A DNA stretch of 37,500 nt from Prorocentrum cordatum (lineage: Eukaryota; Sar; Dinophyceae; Prorocentrales; Prorocentraceae). The notes below the pieces were generated by a model. That model was not told the DNA's origin and did not search any database. It saw only the letters and a program-made list of their open reading frames with translations. Position 1 is the stretch's first letter. Each line of letters starts with the position of its first letter. The position numbers were made by a program, and so were the translations under genes. Positions 22,093 through 31,856 of this stretch are shown one piece after another. Where the stretch lies: contig CAUYUJ010019871.1 in assembly GCA_963575745.1 (NCBI GenBank), positions 574,519-612,018 on the forward strand, written 5' to 3'.

Positions 22093-22195
22093 GGAAAAAC
22101 AGGGTGCGAACCCCGGGCAGGGCACTTCAATTAAGAAATGCAATGTGCACCGGGCGGGGGGGGCAACCATAATTATTCTTCACTAGTGAGAGTTC

Positions 22196-22292
22196 AACAA
22201 CGACAACAACAATAACAACCACGACGACGACGACTACGACGACAAAGACGACAAAGACGACGACGATAAAACAACAACAACAACAACAACAA
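22196..22292 (+). repeat. AAC/GAC mixed microsatellite
   Basis: GACGAC and AAAGACGAC units end in pure AAC, joining the type-3 tail to an E' head. Confidence 0.93.
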
Positions 22293-22579
22293 CAATCATT
22301 TTACCCGAACGCTGAGTGTTCTCCCCAGTGCCAGGGTTTTCATGCGACGCCAGCCAATACCCCCACTTCGTGGGGGGGCAATGCAAGCTCTACCAAACAT
22401 CCACACGACTCTAGGGAACCACCCACACCCAGCTTCCCGCCCTATGACGTCAGGACACTTCACTTCGTGGCGCGCGGACGATCGTGGATACTACACTGGC
22501 GTGGAGGACACACCCGCAGAGGTTGATCACTTGTTTGGGCCCCGCATGTGCCCCGCATCGTGCATTCGTTGCGCATGAC

Positions 22580-22690
22580 ATAGAGAGAGCAAGGCAGAGA
22601 GAGAGAGAGCAAGACAGAGAGACAGAGAGAGAGAGAGAGAGAGCAAGACAGAGAGCCAGAGGAGAGAGAGATAGAAAGAGATTCGTCACA
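22580..22690 (+). repeat. GA-rich microsatellite
   Basis: GAGAGAGCAAGACAGAGAG units inserted in the E' left half. A smaller GA-rich patch recurs at about 22800-22890. Confidence 0.93.
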
Positions 22691-22940
22691 TGTGTGAGGC
22701 AACCTGAGAAGATGTGGTACACGGTACACGTGAGATGGTACGCACTGCCAAGATAGTTGGTCACATTTTTGGGGCAATTTCCTGGGGAGGCGATGAAGCA
22801 GAGAAAGAGCGAGATAGATGTGTTCATATGATAGATATGAAGCAGAGAAAGAGCGAGAGACATAGAGAAGGAGAGAGAGGAGTCGGTCACATCTTTAGGG
22901 CAACTTCCTGAGGGATGTGGGAGGACACAAGAGAGAAGGT

Positions 22941-23076
22941 ATCGTTGTCCCGATGGTTGTCTCGATGGTTGCCCCGATGGTTGTCCTGATGGTTATGGTT
23001 GTCCCGATCGTTTTCCCGATGCTTCTCCAAATGGTTGTCCCGATGGTTGTCCCGATGGTTGTCCCGATGGCTGTCC
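22941..23076 (+). repeat. 12-bp minisatellite (CGATGGTTGTCC)n
   Basis: About eleven units of CGATGGTTGTCC with a few base changes and one shortened unit. Confidence 0.95.
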
Positions 23077-23099
23077 GTCTGCGATGCAATGTTGTCTGT

Positions 23100-24408
23100 T
23101 TATGCTGTTATACAGTCCCAAGGATGACGCATGCATTGCTCATACTTTCTCCTGCTTTCGCAAACAGGTCCAGTCACACTATGAATATACTTTCTCCTAC
23201 ATAGCGGCATCGAGAGGAGGTCGGAGACCTCCTCTCGATACCGCTTGCCGCATGCCGCCTCTAGAGCCTCCACCGTCATCAGCGTCATACGAACCACATC
23301 TGTGGAGGAAGAAGCTGCCGTGGCCTGCTGCTTGGATACGGGCTCCTCCGCGTCGACCGCGGCAGGCCGTTTGGCCACGCGGGCAGATCCGGCGGCGGCT
23401 GGCCGTTTCAATACACCGCCTGCGACCTGTGCCGCCGGGCGCTTCAATACACGCTTGGTGACGGCCTGGGCGGATGAGGCCGCCGCCTGCACTGAAGAGC
23501 TCACCGACGCATACGCATCGCACCACTGTCTCAACACTCCTCGGGACACCAAGACAGCTTTCCGTCGCATACGCAACGCGGTATGCAAGGTGTGGTACTT
23601 CAGCCCTGGATATACCGCGCGCATGTGGTCACCAAGTGCCGCGTCGAGCTTTTCAGCCGTGTCATACTGCAAAGGTCCGGAGTCAGGGTGATACTTCACG
23701 TACCATTGCCTCAAAACCATACCGCTGACAGCGACGGGAGGGTCGCTCTCCGAGAGAATCTGCGAGAGGACCTCCGCGGCGGCCTCGTCGGCGAAGCTCT
23801 CCCGATACTGATTGAGTCGAAGACGCTGGCCTATACATTCCTCCACAGCTTGGGCAGTATTCAATGCTCCCTTGGCGCCCCAGTCCGTGCTGAGCCACTT
23901 CTGACATACCCTGGCGTCAGCAGATACAGATAAATGTCCCAGGAGCCACTGCTTCAAGACGGCCCCGTCAGTAGTCCCCTCGGGCATGTCTGTGCGAATA
24001 CGTTCTCCATACCAGGTCTCCAGATGGCCAGCGTTCTGCACTTTGACAAGCGTCTCTTTGGAAGAATACTGCAGTAGCCACATCTTTGCGACCATGATCT
24101 GTCACATACAGTGGTGGATCCAACTGTCGGAGCGCCCCGCATAATTTGAAAGGTGTATTATACTCGATGCCCAGGTGGCGGATGGCAGAACCGTGCTGCT
24201 CCTCCAGCTCCAGGGCGCTAGAAATACTAACCTTGCCAGGCACAACCCGATACTTGCCCCACCAAGTCTTGCACGCCTGGTGACTGATCTGGATACCCTT
24301 TGCAACGAGCGCCTGATGCAAATAATACGGGCTCTCGCAGTCGGCCAAGGGAGGCCGCGACAGCTCCGGGCCATACTGCTCGTCATGGGCTTTCGCCGTC
24401 AAAGCCAT
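23100..24408 (-). pseudogene. Repeat-protein gene, truncated and frameshifted copy
   Basis: The ATG at 24408 starts the same N-terminus as the fuller copy at 30625. Two changes break it. A one-base gain near 24090 (GATCATGGTCGC against GATAGGGTCGC in the other copy) shifts the frame between the second and third repeats. At 23204-23244 the sequence leaves the other copy just after the residues REEVSDL and runs ~45 unrelated codons to a stop at 23100. What remains covers five ~60-residue repeats, the KRPAA linker and the start of the sixth repeat. The C-terminal half is missing, and a 19-bp inverted repeat marks the break. Function unknown, probably not functional. Confidence 0.8.
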
Positions 24409-24469
24409 GGACCATCCAAGAACACAGGCGATACCTTGATCCGAGATGGCTACGGATGTGCCAGTGATC

Positions 24470-24647
24470 AGTCGGAGGCTTCCTGGGGCCGCTTGGGGTC
24501 CTCTTGGGGAAGGGGGGAAGCCTCCTGGCGCCGCTTGGGGTCCTCTTGAGGGGCTTTGGGGGGCTTCTTGGAAGCATGTTGGGGCCTCTTGGGGGCTTAT
24601 TGGCTCCTCACGGCGGGCTCTTGGGGCCTCTTGAAGGCCTCCTGGGG
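24470..24647 (+). repeat. Minisatellite F (short copy), upstream of gene start
   Basis: Degenerate TTGGGGCCTCTTGGGG / CTTGGGGTCCTC units of about 20 bp, starting roughly 65 bases upstream of the gene's ATG. The same array, longer, lies in front of the second gene copy, so it travels with the gene and may hold its promoter. Confidence 0.85.
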
Positions 24648-24770
24648 CAACCTATGGCGCAACCAGTAGGGGGACGTTTTATTCTCAGCGGCCGAGGGCG
24701 CAACCTATGACGCAACCAATAGAGGAGCGTTTTATTCTCGGCGGCCGAGAGCGCAACATATGGCGCAACC
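24648..24770 (+). repeat. 53-bp tandem repeat, 2.3 copies
   Basis: CAACCTATG(G/A)CGCAACC recurs at 24648, 24701 and 24754. Each unit also has CGTTTTATTCTC and GCGGCCGAG. It joins minisatellite F to the next E body. Confidence 0.9.
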
Positions 24771-25520
24771 GCAAGGGATTCTGGCCCCTGGCAGGCGCGC
24801 GAACACGTTGCAAGAGCGTGCGAAAGTAGCTCGCGCGAGCTCATGTAACATAAATGTTGGAAAACCATTGGTTTTTTGAGGATTCGGACAGCGCGCGCGG
24901 GGGAAAATTTTGAAAAGTCGTGCAGCTGTTTTTCGAGGACCTACGGTGCGATTCGTGTGATGTTATAATGCGCGGTGCTAAAATTCTTAAAAACCCCATG
25001 GTTTTTGTAGATTTCGGCGTGCGCGCGCGAAGAAAAAACGAATGTGTCCCGCGTGATATTATTTGACAGGGATGATGGCCCTGGCAGGTGCGCAACCGTT
25101 GTCGCAGAAGTTCGAAAAAGTTGCTCGCAAAAGCCCGTTTGACAAAATTGTTTAAAAAGTGTTGGTTTGCCTACGAATCCGCAAGAGCGCGCGGAAGGAC
25201 ATTTTGACAATTTTTTATTAAAAAAACCATTGGGTTTTTGATGTTTTTATGTTAAAATGGTTACGAAACCTAAGGTTTTGGACGGATTTCGTCTTGCGCG
25301 CACGAATGTCCACTTTACCTTATTTTTTGCAAGGGATTCTTGCAATTTGATCAAGTAAGAACAAGAATTTTCATTTTATAGTGTTTTTTGCAAGGGAAAA
25401 CGGGGGGGAACAAAACAACCGGATCCGGTACTAATCCACTTTTCTGAAGCTTTCGCTAGAAAATGAAGGAAATGAGGCTGCGGCCTAGGTTTTGGAGGGG
25501 GGTCGTGCACCAGGGGTCCC
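24771..25520 (+). mobile_element. E module, copy 4 (headless, long body)
   Basis: It starts GCAAGGGATTCTGGCCCC without a head, then an extra ~240-bp subunit (also in the copy at 31857), then the usual body with GCGTGCGCGCGCG and TTTTTTGCAAGGG. The tail is shortened to GTGCACCAGGGGTCCCAAC and goes straight into AAC repeats. Confidence 0.8.

Positions 25521-25581
<61 letters not shown>
25521..25581 (+). repeat. (AAC)n microsatellite, ~20 units
   Basis: Pure AAC between the tail of E copy 4 and the head of E copy 5. Confidence 0.98.
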
Positions 25582-25583
<2 letters not shown>

Positions 25584-26361
25584 TAATAGCACGTGGGGAC
25601 ACACCGTTCTCACCAGTGCCAGGGTTTTCATAGGAGGCGGGCAATACCCCCACTTTGTGGGGGGGCCGGTTCAAGCTCTACCAAATTTCCAAACGACTCT
25701 TCGCCACCACCCACACCCAGCTTCCCGCCCTAGGACGTTCGGACACTTCACTTCGTGGCATGCGGACGACCGTGGCTACTATTCAGGGCCCCGCGGCCGA
25801 CGACGACGGCGTGCGCGCGCGAAGAAAAAACGAATGTGTCCTGCAGGGTATTATTTGACAGGGATGATGGCCCTGGCAGGTGCGCAACCGTTGTTGCAGA
25901 AGTTCGAAAAAGTTGCTCGCAAAAGCCCGTTTGACAGAAATGTTTAAAAAATGTTGGGTTTCCTACGAATCCGCAAGAGCGCGCGGGATAGAATTTTCAC
26001 AACTGTTTGGTGAAAAACCTGTGGGTTTTTGATGTTTTTATGTTAAAATGGCTACGAAAACTAAGGTTTTGGAAGGATTTCGTCTTGCGCGCGCGAGTGT
26101 GCACTTCGTGTCTTTTTTTGCAATGGATTCCTGAAGTTTGGTTATGTTAGAACAAGAAATGTCATTTTATATTGTTTTTTGCAAGGGAAAGCGGGCGTCA
26201 ACAAAACAACCGGATCTGGATGACATCGTTTTGCCTGAGACTTTCCTCCAAATGATGTATGAAAAATGATGGCTTGCGTGGCTGCGGCCTAGCGCGGCCG
26301 AGGGGGGGCGTGCACCAGGAGGGCAAAACAAAAATATTCGTTAGAAGTAATAAATATTCAA
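25582..26361 (+). mobile_element. E module, copy 5
   Basis: Complete head (ATTAATAGCACGTGGGGACAC), hairpin, body and tail (about 26308-26361: GTGCACCAGGAGGGC, then GTTAGAAGTAATAAATATTC). The plus frame from the head stays open to 25947, ending in residues PFDRNV, as in the copies at 15495 and 36019. Confidence 0.85.
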
Positions 26362-26402
26362 CAAAAGCAAGCAGCAAGCAGCAACAACTATGGACCCGTT
26401 GC

Positions 26403-26543
26403 ACAGCATAGACGTGGGACACTCCGTCTCACCAGTTGCCAGGGTTTTAATAGGAGGCGGGCAATACCCCCACTTTGTGGGGGGGCCGGTTCAAGCTCTA
26501 CCAAATTTCCAAACGACTCTTCGCCACCACCCACACCCAGCTT
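26403..26543 (+). mobile_element. E module head only (copy 6, truncated)
   Basis: Head and hairpin are present, cut within CACCCACACCCAGCTTC, then (AAC)n and a type-3 head. It shows that heads can occur without bodies. Confidence 0.8.
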
Positions 26544-26577
26544 CAACAATAACAATAACAACAACAACAACAACCAT
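26544..26577 (+). repeat. Short AAC/AATAAC tract
   Basis: AACAATAACAATAAC then AAC units, in front of the type-3 head. Confidence 0.9.
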
Positions 26578-27521
26578 TTTAAGGCTGTACGCTCTTACTT
26601 GCCCGCGGGTCATTCAACACGTATACCCTACACCCTCGAAGCCCGCCCTCTTCGTCTTCGATCACACCCCTTTCGGGGGGATTATTTCTCTTTGCTGGGG
26701 CTGGCGGGCTTAGACGTACGGGCAAACCGGAACGGGCGGACAATCCTTCGGGGGCGTAAATCTCTCTGCCCGCCATTGGAATTGGCGTGGGCCCTGCAAG
26801 AGGAGGGGAAGAACGAGGGAGAGTGGGAGGAAGGGGAGGGGGAAAGACGAAGGAAGAGGGAAGATACGACGTTGTGAAGGCGTCCTTGGCGCGTGCGTGG
26901 TTCCTGAGCGCCGAAACGCAATTCCAGAATGGTTTGTGAGGACGTCGCACGCGAGAGCGCAGTCCTGAGTACATTGTAAGGAAATCTCGGGCGGGAGCGG
27001 GGGCCCTGACTAAGTTGCGAGGAAGTCTCAAGCGGGAGCGTCGTTCCTGAGCAAATTGCACGGAAGTCTCAGGCGGGAGCGGGGGTCCTCACTAAATTGC
27101 GAGGAAGTCTCAGGCGGGAGCGCCGTTCCTGAGTCAATTGCGCGGAAATGTCAAGCAGGAGCGGGGGTCCTGAGTAAAATTCGAAGAAGTCTCAGGCGGG
27201 AGCGCCGTTCCCACGTAAATTGCACGGAAGTCTCAGGCGGGAGCGGGGGTATTGATTACATTGCGAGGAAGTCTCAGACGGGAGCGCCTTTCCTGAGTAA
27301 ATTGCGCGGAAAGTCTATCAGGAGCGGGGTACTGAGTAAATTTCGAGGAAGTCTCAGGCGGGAGCCGTTGTTGTTGTAGCCCGGGGGGCAGGGGCACTGT
27401 TTGAGCAGGAAGACTTTCCTTGAGAAAAAACAAAAGGTGCGAGCCCCGGGGGCGGCACTTCAATCGAGAAAAAAAACAATGTGCACCGGTGGGGGGGGAT
27501 CAACAATTGAGAGTTCAACTT
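26578..27521 (+). mobile_element. Type-3 module, copy 3 (head, B array, intact tail)
   Basis: Head A (26578-26700, with CACCCCTTTCGGGGGG hairpin), purine-rich spacer, regular B array (26880-27370), then an uninterrupted tail (about 27361-27521: CCGTTGTTGTTGTAGCCC, TTCCTTGAGAAAAAAC, GTGCGAGCCCCGGGGGCGG, GTGCACCGGTGGGGGG, GTTCAAC). This tail is the unfilled counterpart of the D-array site in copy 2. Confidence 0.8.
26880..27370 (+). repeat. Minisatellite B, 41-bp unit, ~12 copies
   Basis: GGAAGTCTCAGGCGGGAGCG recurs every 41 bp (27021, 27062, 27103, 27144, 27185). The rest of the unit alternates between GGGGGTCCTGAGTAAATT and CCGTTCCTGAGTAAATT forms, giving an 82-bp higher-order repeat over the middle of the array. 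Confidence 0.95.
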
Positions 27522-27570
27522 CAACAACAACAACAACAACAACAACCACAACAACAACAACAACAACAAC
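27522..27570 (+). repeat. (AAC)n microsatellite
   Basis: AAC units with one ACC interruption between a type-3 tail and an E' head. Confidence 0.97.
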
Positions 27571-28364
27571 AATCATTTTACCCGAACGCTCAGCGTTCTC
27601 CCCAGTGCCAGGGTTTTCTTGCGACACCAGCCAATACCCCCACTTCGTGGGGGGGCCGTTCAAGCTCTACCAAATATCCAAACGACTCTTCGAGACCACC
27701 CACACCCAGCTTCCCGCCCTATGACGTTGGGACACTTCACTTCTTGGCGTGCGGACGACCCTGGCTACTACACTGGCGTGGGGTACACACCCACAGAGGT
27801 TGATCACATCTGTTACATATGATGTGGTACACGGCACACGTGAGATGGTACGCAGTGCCAAGATAGTTGGTCACATTTTTGGGGCAAATTCGTGGGGATG
27901 CGATTACAGAAGTACATGTGTTACACTGATGTTATACAGTCCAAGGATGACGCATGCATTGCTCATAGACTCATGGCGCTATGATCCTAACTCTCAGTGC
28001 CCAACGCGCGCGTGCACAGCCAGACGGAGGGAGAGAAACACATGTATACAAGGTTCGCGACATACGCACGGTCCACCATGTTGTAAACGATCGCATGCAC
28101 GGTAAGTTCTGAAATTATACGCATGTACAAGCAGACATGCGAGGGAGAAAGGGAGATGGCCATCGACAGTTCCAATACGGCTCCATGGCGGAAGAGGGGG
28201 AGGAGGAGCAGGACAAGGAGGAAAGGAGAGAAGCGAGAAAGGAAGAACGCAGACGGCGCGGCTCTGGACACAAAGGGGTGCCATACTTTCTCCTGCTTTC
28301 GCAAACAGTTCCAGTCACACGTAGGGGTATACTCAACCGAATGGTCTTCGCATCCAGAAGCATA

Positions 28365-30625
28365 CTAAAGGCGCGACGCATCGTCGTCTGCGATGGCGCG
28401 GAGCGGGCGCGTGGGTGCCCGACTGCCTGGCTGATACACGTGCGGGCCTGGCTGATACCCGTGCGGTCCCAGATGCCCAATGAGATTGCCGATGCGCCTG
28501 CTGGCGGGAAGGCCGGCGCTTGCATACGGCAGTGCTACCGCGAGCACGTTGTGGACCTGCGGTGGCAAGGCCTGGTAATCGAGCATGTTCGGAAGCTCGT
28601 CGCTCTGACCATACGACCGCCATACGGGCAACCACCACCACTGGTCTTGACGCGGATACGTGATCTCTGTGCCGGCCTCAGGGGATACGTTCCAAAGGGC
28701 CATTTTCTGCGGGTCCGTACCCATGAAGGCCGCGTGGTACGCAATGAATACGTCCAAGGTGGCCAGGGCCCTGTAGGAGAGGCCGGATACGATCTCCGCA
28801 TGAATGGGAATAGCGAGCTGACCGAGCAAATACCGCATACTGCGATACACCCACTGGCCCGGGCGCGACAGCCAACCGCCCATTTGTGGCCGAGCTTGCT
28901 ATCCAGAGAAACCAAGGAATACAAGAACTCCCACTCCTGTTGCTCTAGGTGGTCGCTGGTCCAGTATTCGCCACGTTGCTCGCGATAGCGACGATGCGCT
29001 ACGAGCCGCTGCGTGGTCCTGCAATCCACGAGATACTGCGCCAGTAACTGCTGTTTCACCTCCTCGGCCGAGACGCCCTTCTGCAGCTGCTCCAGGACAA
29101 ACTCCCCGCATACGTGGCGATGTATGTCCTGAGCATTCTCCAGCAGTGCCAGCTGCTGGGAGGGCGCCTTCAGCCACTTCTCCAGGTTTGAACGATCTGC
29201 AAATACCCCGGTCTTCGCGCGATACTTGTCCACCAGCGCTCGCCCCCTCAAGCCTTCAACGTAATACCAGTACTGGAGGTCCCTGCGCGACAACGCGTAG
29301 ACGGCGCAATTGCCACGTTTGGCAGCGTCTCCGAGTCGATGCGTGCCGAGCCACTGTTGACAGGCAGTATAACCCGCCTCATACCCCCAGGCCTTCAGAC
29401 GCACCTGCATATTCCGGTAATGGAGGTCAAGGCCCAGGTCGGAGACCTCCTCTCGATACCGCTTGCCGCATGCCGCCTCTACAGCATCCCCCGTCAGCAG
29501 CTTTATACAAACCACATCTGTGGAGGAAGAAGCTGCCGTGGCCTGCTGCTTCGATACGGGCTCCTCCCAGTCGACCGCGGCAGGCCGTTTGGCCACGCGG
29601 GCAGCTCCGGCGGCGGCTGGCCGTTTCAATACCCCGCCTGCGACCTGTGCCGCCGGGCGCTTCAATACACGCTTGGTGACGGCCTGGGCGGATGAAGCCG
29701 CCGCCTGCACTGAAGCGCCCACCGACGCATACACATCGCACCACTTTCTCAACACTGAGCGGGACACCAAGACGGCTTTCCGTCGCATACGCAACACGGC
29801 ATGCAACGTGTGGTACTTCAGCCCTGGATATACAGCGCGCATGTGGTCACCAAGTGCCGCGTTGAGCTTTTCGGCCGTGTCATACTGCAAAGGTCCAGAG
29901 TCAGGGTGATACTTCACGTACCATTGCCTCAAAACCATACCGCTGACAGCGACGGGAGGATCGCTCTCCGAGAGAAGCTGCGAGAGGACCTCCGCAGCGG
30001 CCTCGTCGGCGAAGCTCTCCCGATACTGATTGAGTCGAATACGCTCGCCCATACATTCCTCCACAGCTTGGGCAGTGTTCAATGCCCCCTTGGCGCCCCA
30101 CTCCGTGCTGAGCCACTTCTGGCATACCCTGGCGTTAGCAGATACAGATAAATGTCCCAGGAGCCACTGCTTCAAGACGGCCCCGTCAGTGGTCCCCTCG
30201 GGCATGTCTTTGCGAATACGTTCTCCATACCAGGTCTCCAAGTGGCCAGCGTTCTGCACTTGGACAAGCGTGTCTTTGGATGAATACTGCAGTAGCCACG
30301 CCGTTGCGACCCTATCTGGCACATACAGTGGTGGATCCAACTGTCGGAGCGCCCGGCATAATTTGAAAGCGGTATTATACTCAATGCCCAGGTGGCGGAT
30401 GGCAGAGCCGTGCTGCTCCTCCAGCTCCTTGGCGCTAGAAATACTGACCGTGCCAGTCACAACCCGATACTTGGCCCACCAAGTCTTGCACGCCTGGTGA
30501 CTAGCATTGATACCCTTTGCCCGGAGCGCCTGATGCAAATAATACGCACTCTCGCAGTCGGCCAAGGGAGGCCGCGACAGCTCAGGGCCATACTGCTCGT
30601 GAAGGTCTTTCGCCGTCAAAGCCAT
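28365..30625 (-). CDS. Tandem ~60-residue W-anchored repeat protein with KRPAA linker (one frame change)
   Basis: From ATG 30625 the frame gives ~580 residues, then must change frame near 28885 to continue 172 more to a stop at 28365. Tryptophans W50, W110, W171, W235 and W295 fall 60-64 residues apart. Each ends a module of the form G-x-x-I-R, then A/V-L-R/K, then P-P-x-x-V-S, then V-L-x-x-W. Residues 321-350 hold KRPAA at 322, 334 and 346, spaced 12. Further modules end at W425 and W484. The pattern suggests small helical or HTH-like repeats, perhaps DNA-binding, with an AT-hook-like basic linker. This is inference. The C-terminal part is rich in Trp, Tyr and Pro. It lies antisense inside an E' module. 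The 123 open codons before ATG 30625 are minisatellite F and excluded. I know no named family. Confidence 0.75.
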
Positions 30626-30659
30626 GATCCAAGAACACAGGCGATACCTTGATCCGAGA

Positions 30660-31025
30660 TGGCTACGGATATGTGCGTCAGCAGTCGGGGGCCTTCCTGG
30701 GGCCGCTTGGGGTCCTCTTGGGGAAGGGGGGAAGCCTCCTGGCGCGGTTTGGGGTCCACTTGAGAGCCTTTGGGGGGCTCCTTGGAACCATCTTGGGGCC
30801 TCTTGGGGGCTTATTGGACCCTCACGGCGGACTCTTGGGGCCTCTAGAACGCCTCCTGGGGCCATCTTGGGGGTCTCTTGGAGCCACCTTGGAGCCTCTC
30901 TGGAACCTCTTGGGGGCCTCTTGGAGTCCTCTTGAAGCCTCTTGGGACCATCTTGGGCGCCTCTTTGGGCCTCATGGACGCCTCTTGGGGCCATCTTGCG
31001 CGCCTGTTGGGGCCATCTTGGGTTT
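30660..31025 (+). repeat. Minisatellite F (long copy), upstream of gene
   Basis: About 16-18 degenerate units of 18-24 bp around CTTGGGGCCTCTTGGGG and CCATCTTGGGG. Relative to the gene it is the 5' flank. The first ~170 bp match the short copy at 24470-24647; the rest is extra expansion. Confidence 0.9.
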
Positions 31026-31287
31026 TAAAGATTCATCAAGAGACCGCGAATGGATTTCGAGATTTTTCGGATGAGAAAGTAGTGCGTTTTCATATGTTTT
31101 CTGAACCCATTGTGTTTGGCAGGATTTCGACATGCGCGCGCGGCGGCCGCGCGCATGTGCACTTCGTCTCATTTTTTGCAAGGGATGGTGGCCCTCGCAG
31201 GCGCGCAACCGTTGTTGGAGAAGTTCAAAGCACTTGAAGAAGTAGCACGCAAAGACCCTTTTGACAGAAATGTTTAAAAAGTGGTGT

Positions 31288-31441
31288 AAAAAAAAAGTAG
31301 TTACAACAAAAAAACTAACAAACAAAACAAAAACCAAAAAAAACAAAAAAAGCAAAAAAAAAAAAGAAAAAAAAAAAAAGCTGCACCTGTTTTTACTAAA
31401 AAGCACGCAAGACTACCCTTTTGACGAATGTGTTAAAAAGT
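31288..31441 (+). repeat. A-rich insertion in E' right half
   Basis: A run of A, AAC and AAAAC pieces followed by a partial second copy of AAGCACGCAAGACTACCC and TTTTGACGAATGTG splits the body at AAAAAGTGGTGT. The module at 16352 lacks it. It looks like slippage plus a local duplication. Confidence 0.75.
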
Positions 31442-31838
31442 GTGTGTTTCCTATGAATCCGCAAGAGCGCGCGGAAGGACAATTTGACAATTTTTTCTTA
31501 AAAAACCATTGGGTGTTTGATGTTTTTATGTTAAAATCGTTACGAAACCTAAGGTTTTGGAAGGATTTCGTCTTGCGAGCGCGAATGTCCACTTTACCTT
31601 ATTTTTTGCCAGGGATTCTTGAAATTTGATCAACTAAGAACAAGAATTTTCATTTTCTATTGTTTTTTGCAAGGGAAAACGAGCGTCAACAAAAAAACGG
31701 ATCCGGGGGTAATCCACTTTTCTGAAGCTTTCGCAGAAAAATGATGAAAATGTAGCTGCGGCCTAGGTTTTGGGCGGGGGGCGTGCACCAGGGGGTCCAA
31801 CAATAATAATTCTTTAGAAGTAATAGTGTTCAACAACA

Positions 31839-31856
31839 ACAACAACAACAACAACA
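31839..31856 (+). repeat. (AAC)n microsatellite
   Basis: A short AAC run between an E' tail and an E head. Confidence 0.95.

Larger units (their letters stand above)
18245..22195 (+). mobile_element. Type-3 module, copy 2, with an inserted D array
   Basis: Order: head A (18245-18385, with TACCCC/GGGGGTA around a loop), a GAC tract (about 18494-18595), minisatellite C, minisatellite B (about 19509-19790), start of the tail (about 19795-19869), D array, remainder of the tail (about 22093-22195: GTGCGAACCCCGGGCAGGG, GTGCACCGGGCGGGG, ATAATTATTCTTCACTAGT, GTTCAAC). Compared with copy 3 (26578-27521), the tail is split by the D array at an AAAAA sequence present on both sides. Confidence 0.75.
22293..23140 (+). 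mobile_element. E' module, left half, beside truncated repeat-protein gene
   Basis: The head begins AATCATTTTACCCGAACGCT with a CCCCCACTTCGTGGGGG hairpin. It diverges from the copies at 16352 and 27571 by carrying a GA-rich insert (22580-22690) and a 12-bp minisatellite (22941-23076), then rejoins them at TATACAGTCCCAAGGATGAC. The gene copy on the minus strand follows at once. Confidence 0.8.
27571..31838 (+). mobile_element. E' module carrying a ~3-kb repeat-protein gene segment
   Basis: The left half (27571-28046) and right half (31060-31838) are nearly the same as the two halves of the module at 16352-17472, but 28047-31059 lies between them. That segment holds the minus-strand gene and its upstream minisatellite F. 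By eye the left halves differ at about half a dozen positions in 476 bp. The right half also has a ~150-bp A-rich insertion (31288-31441). The tail ends in GTGCACCAGGGGGTCC, TAATAATTCTTTAGAAGT and AAC units. Confidence 0.85.
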
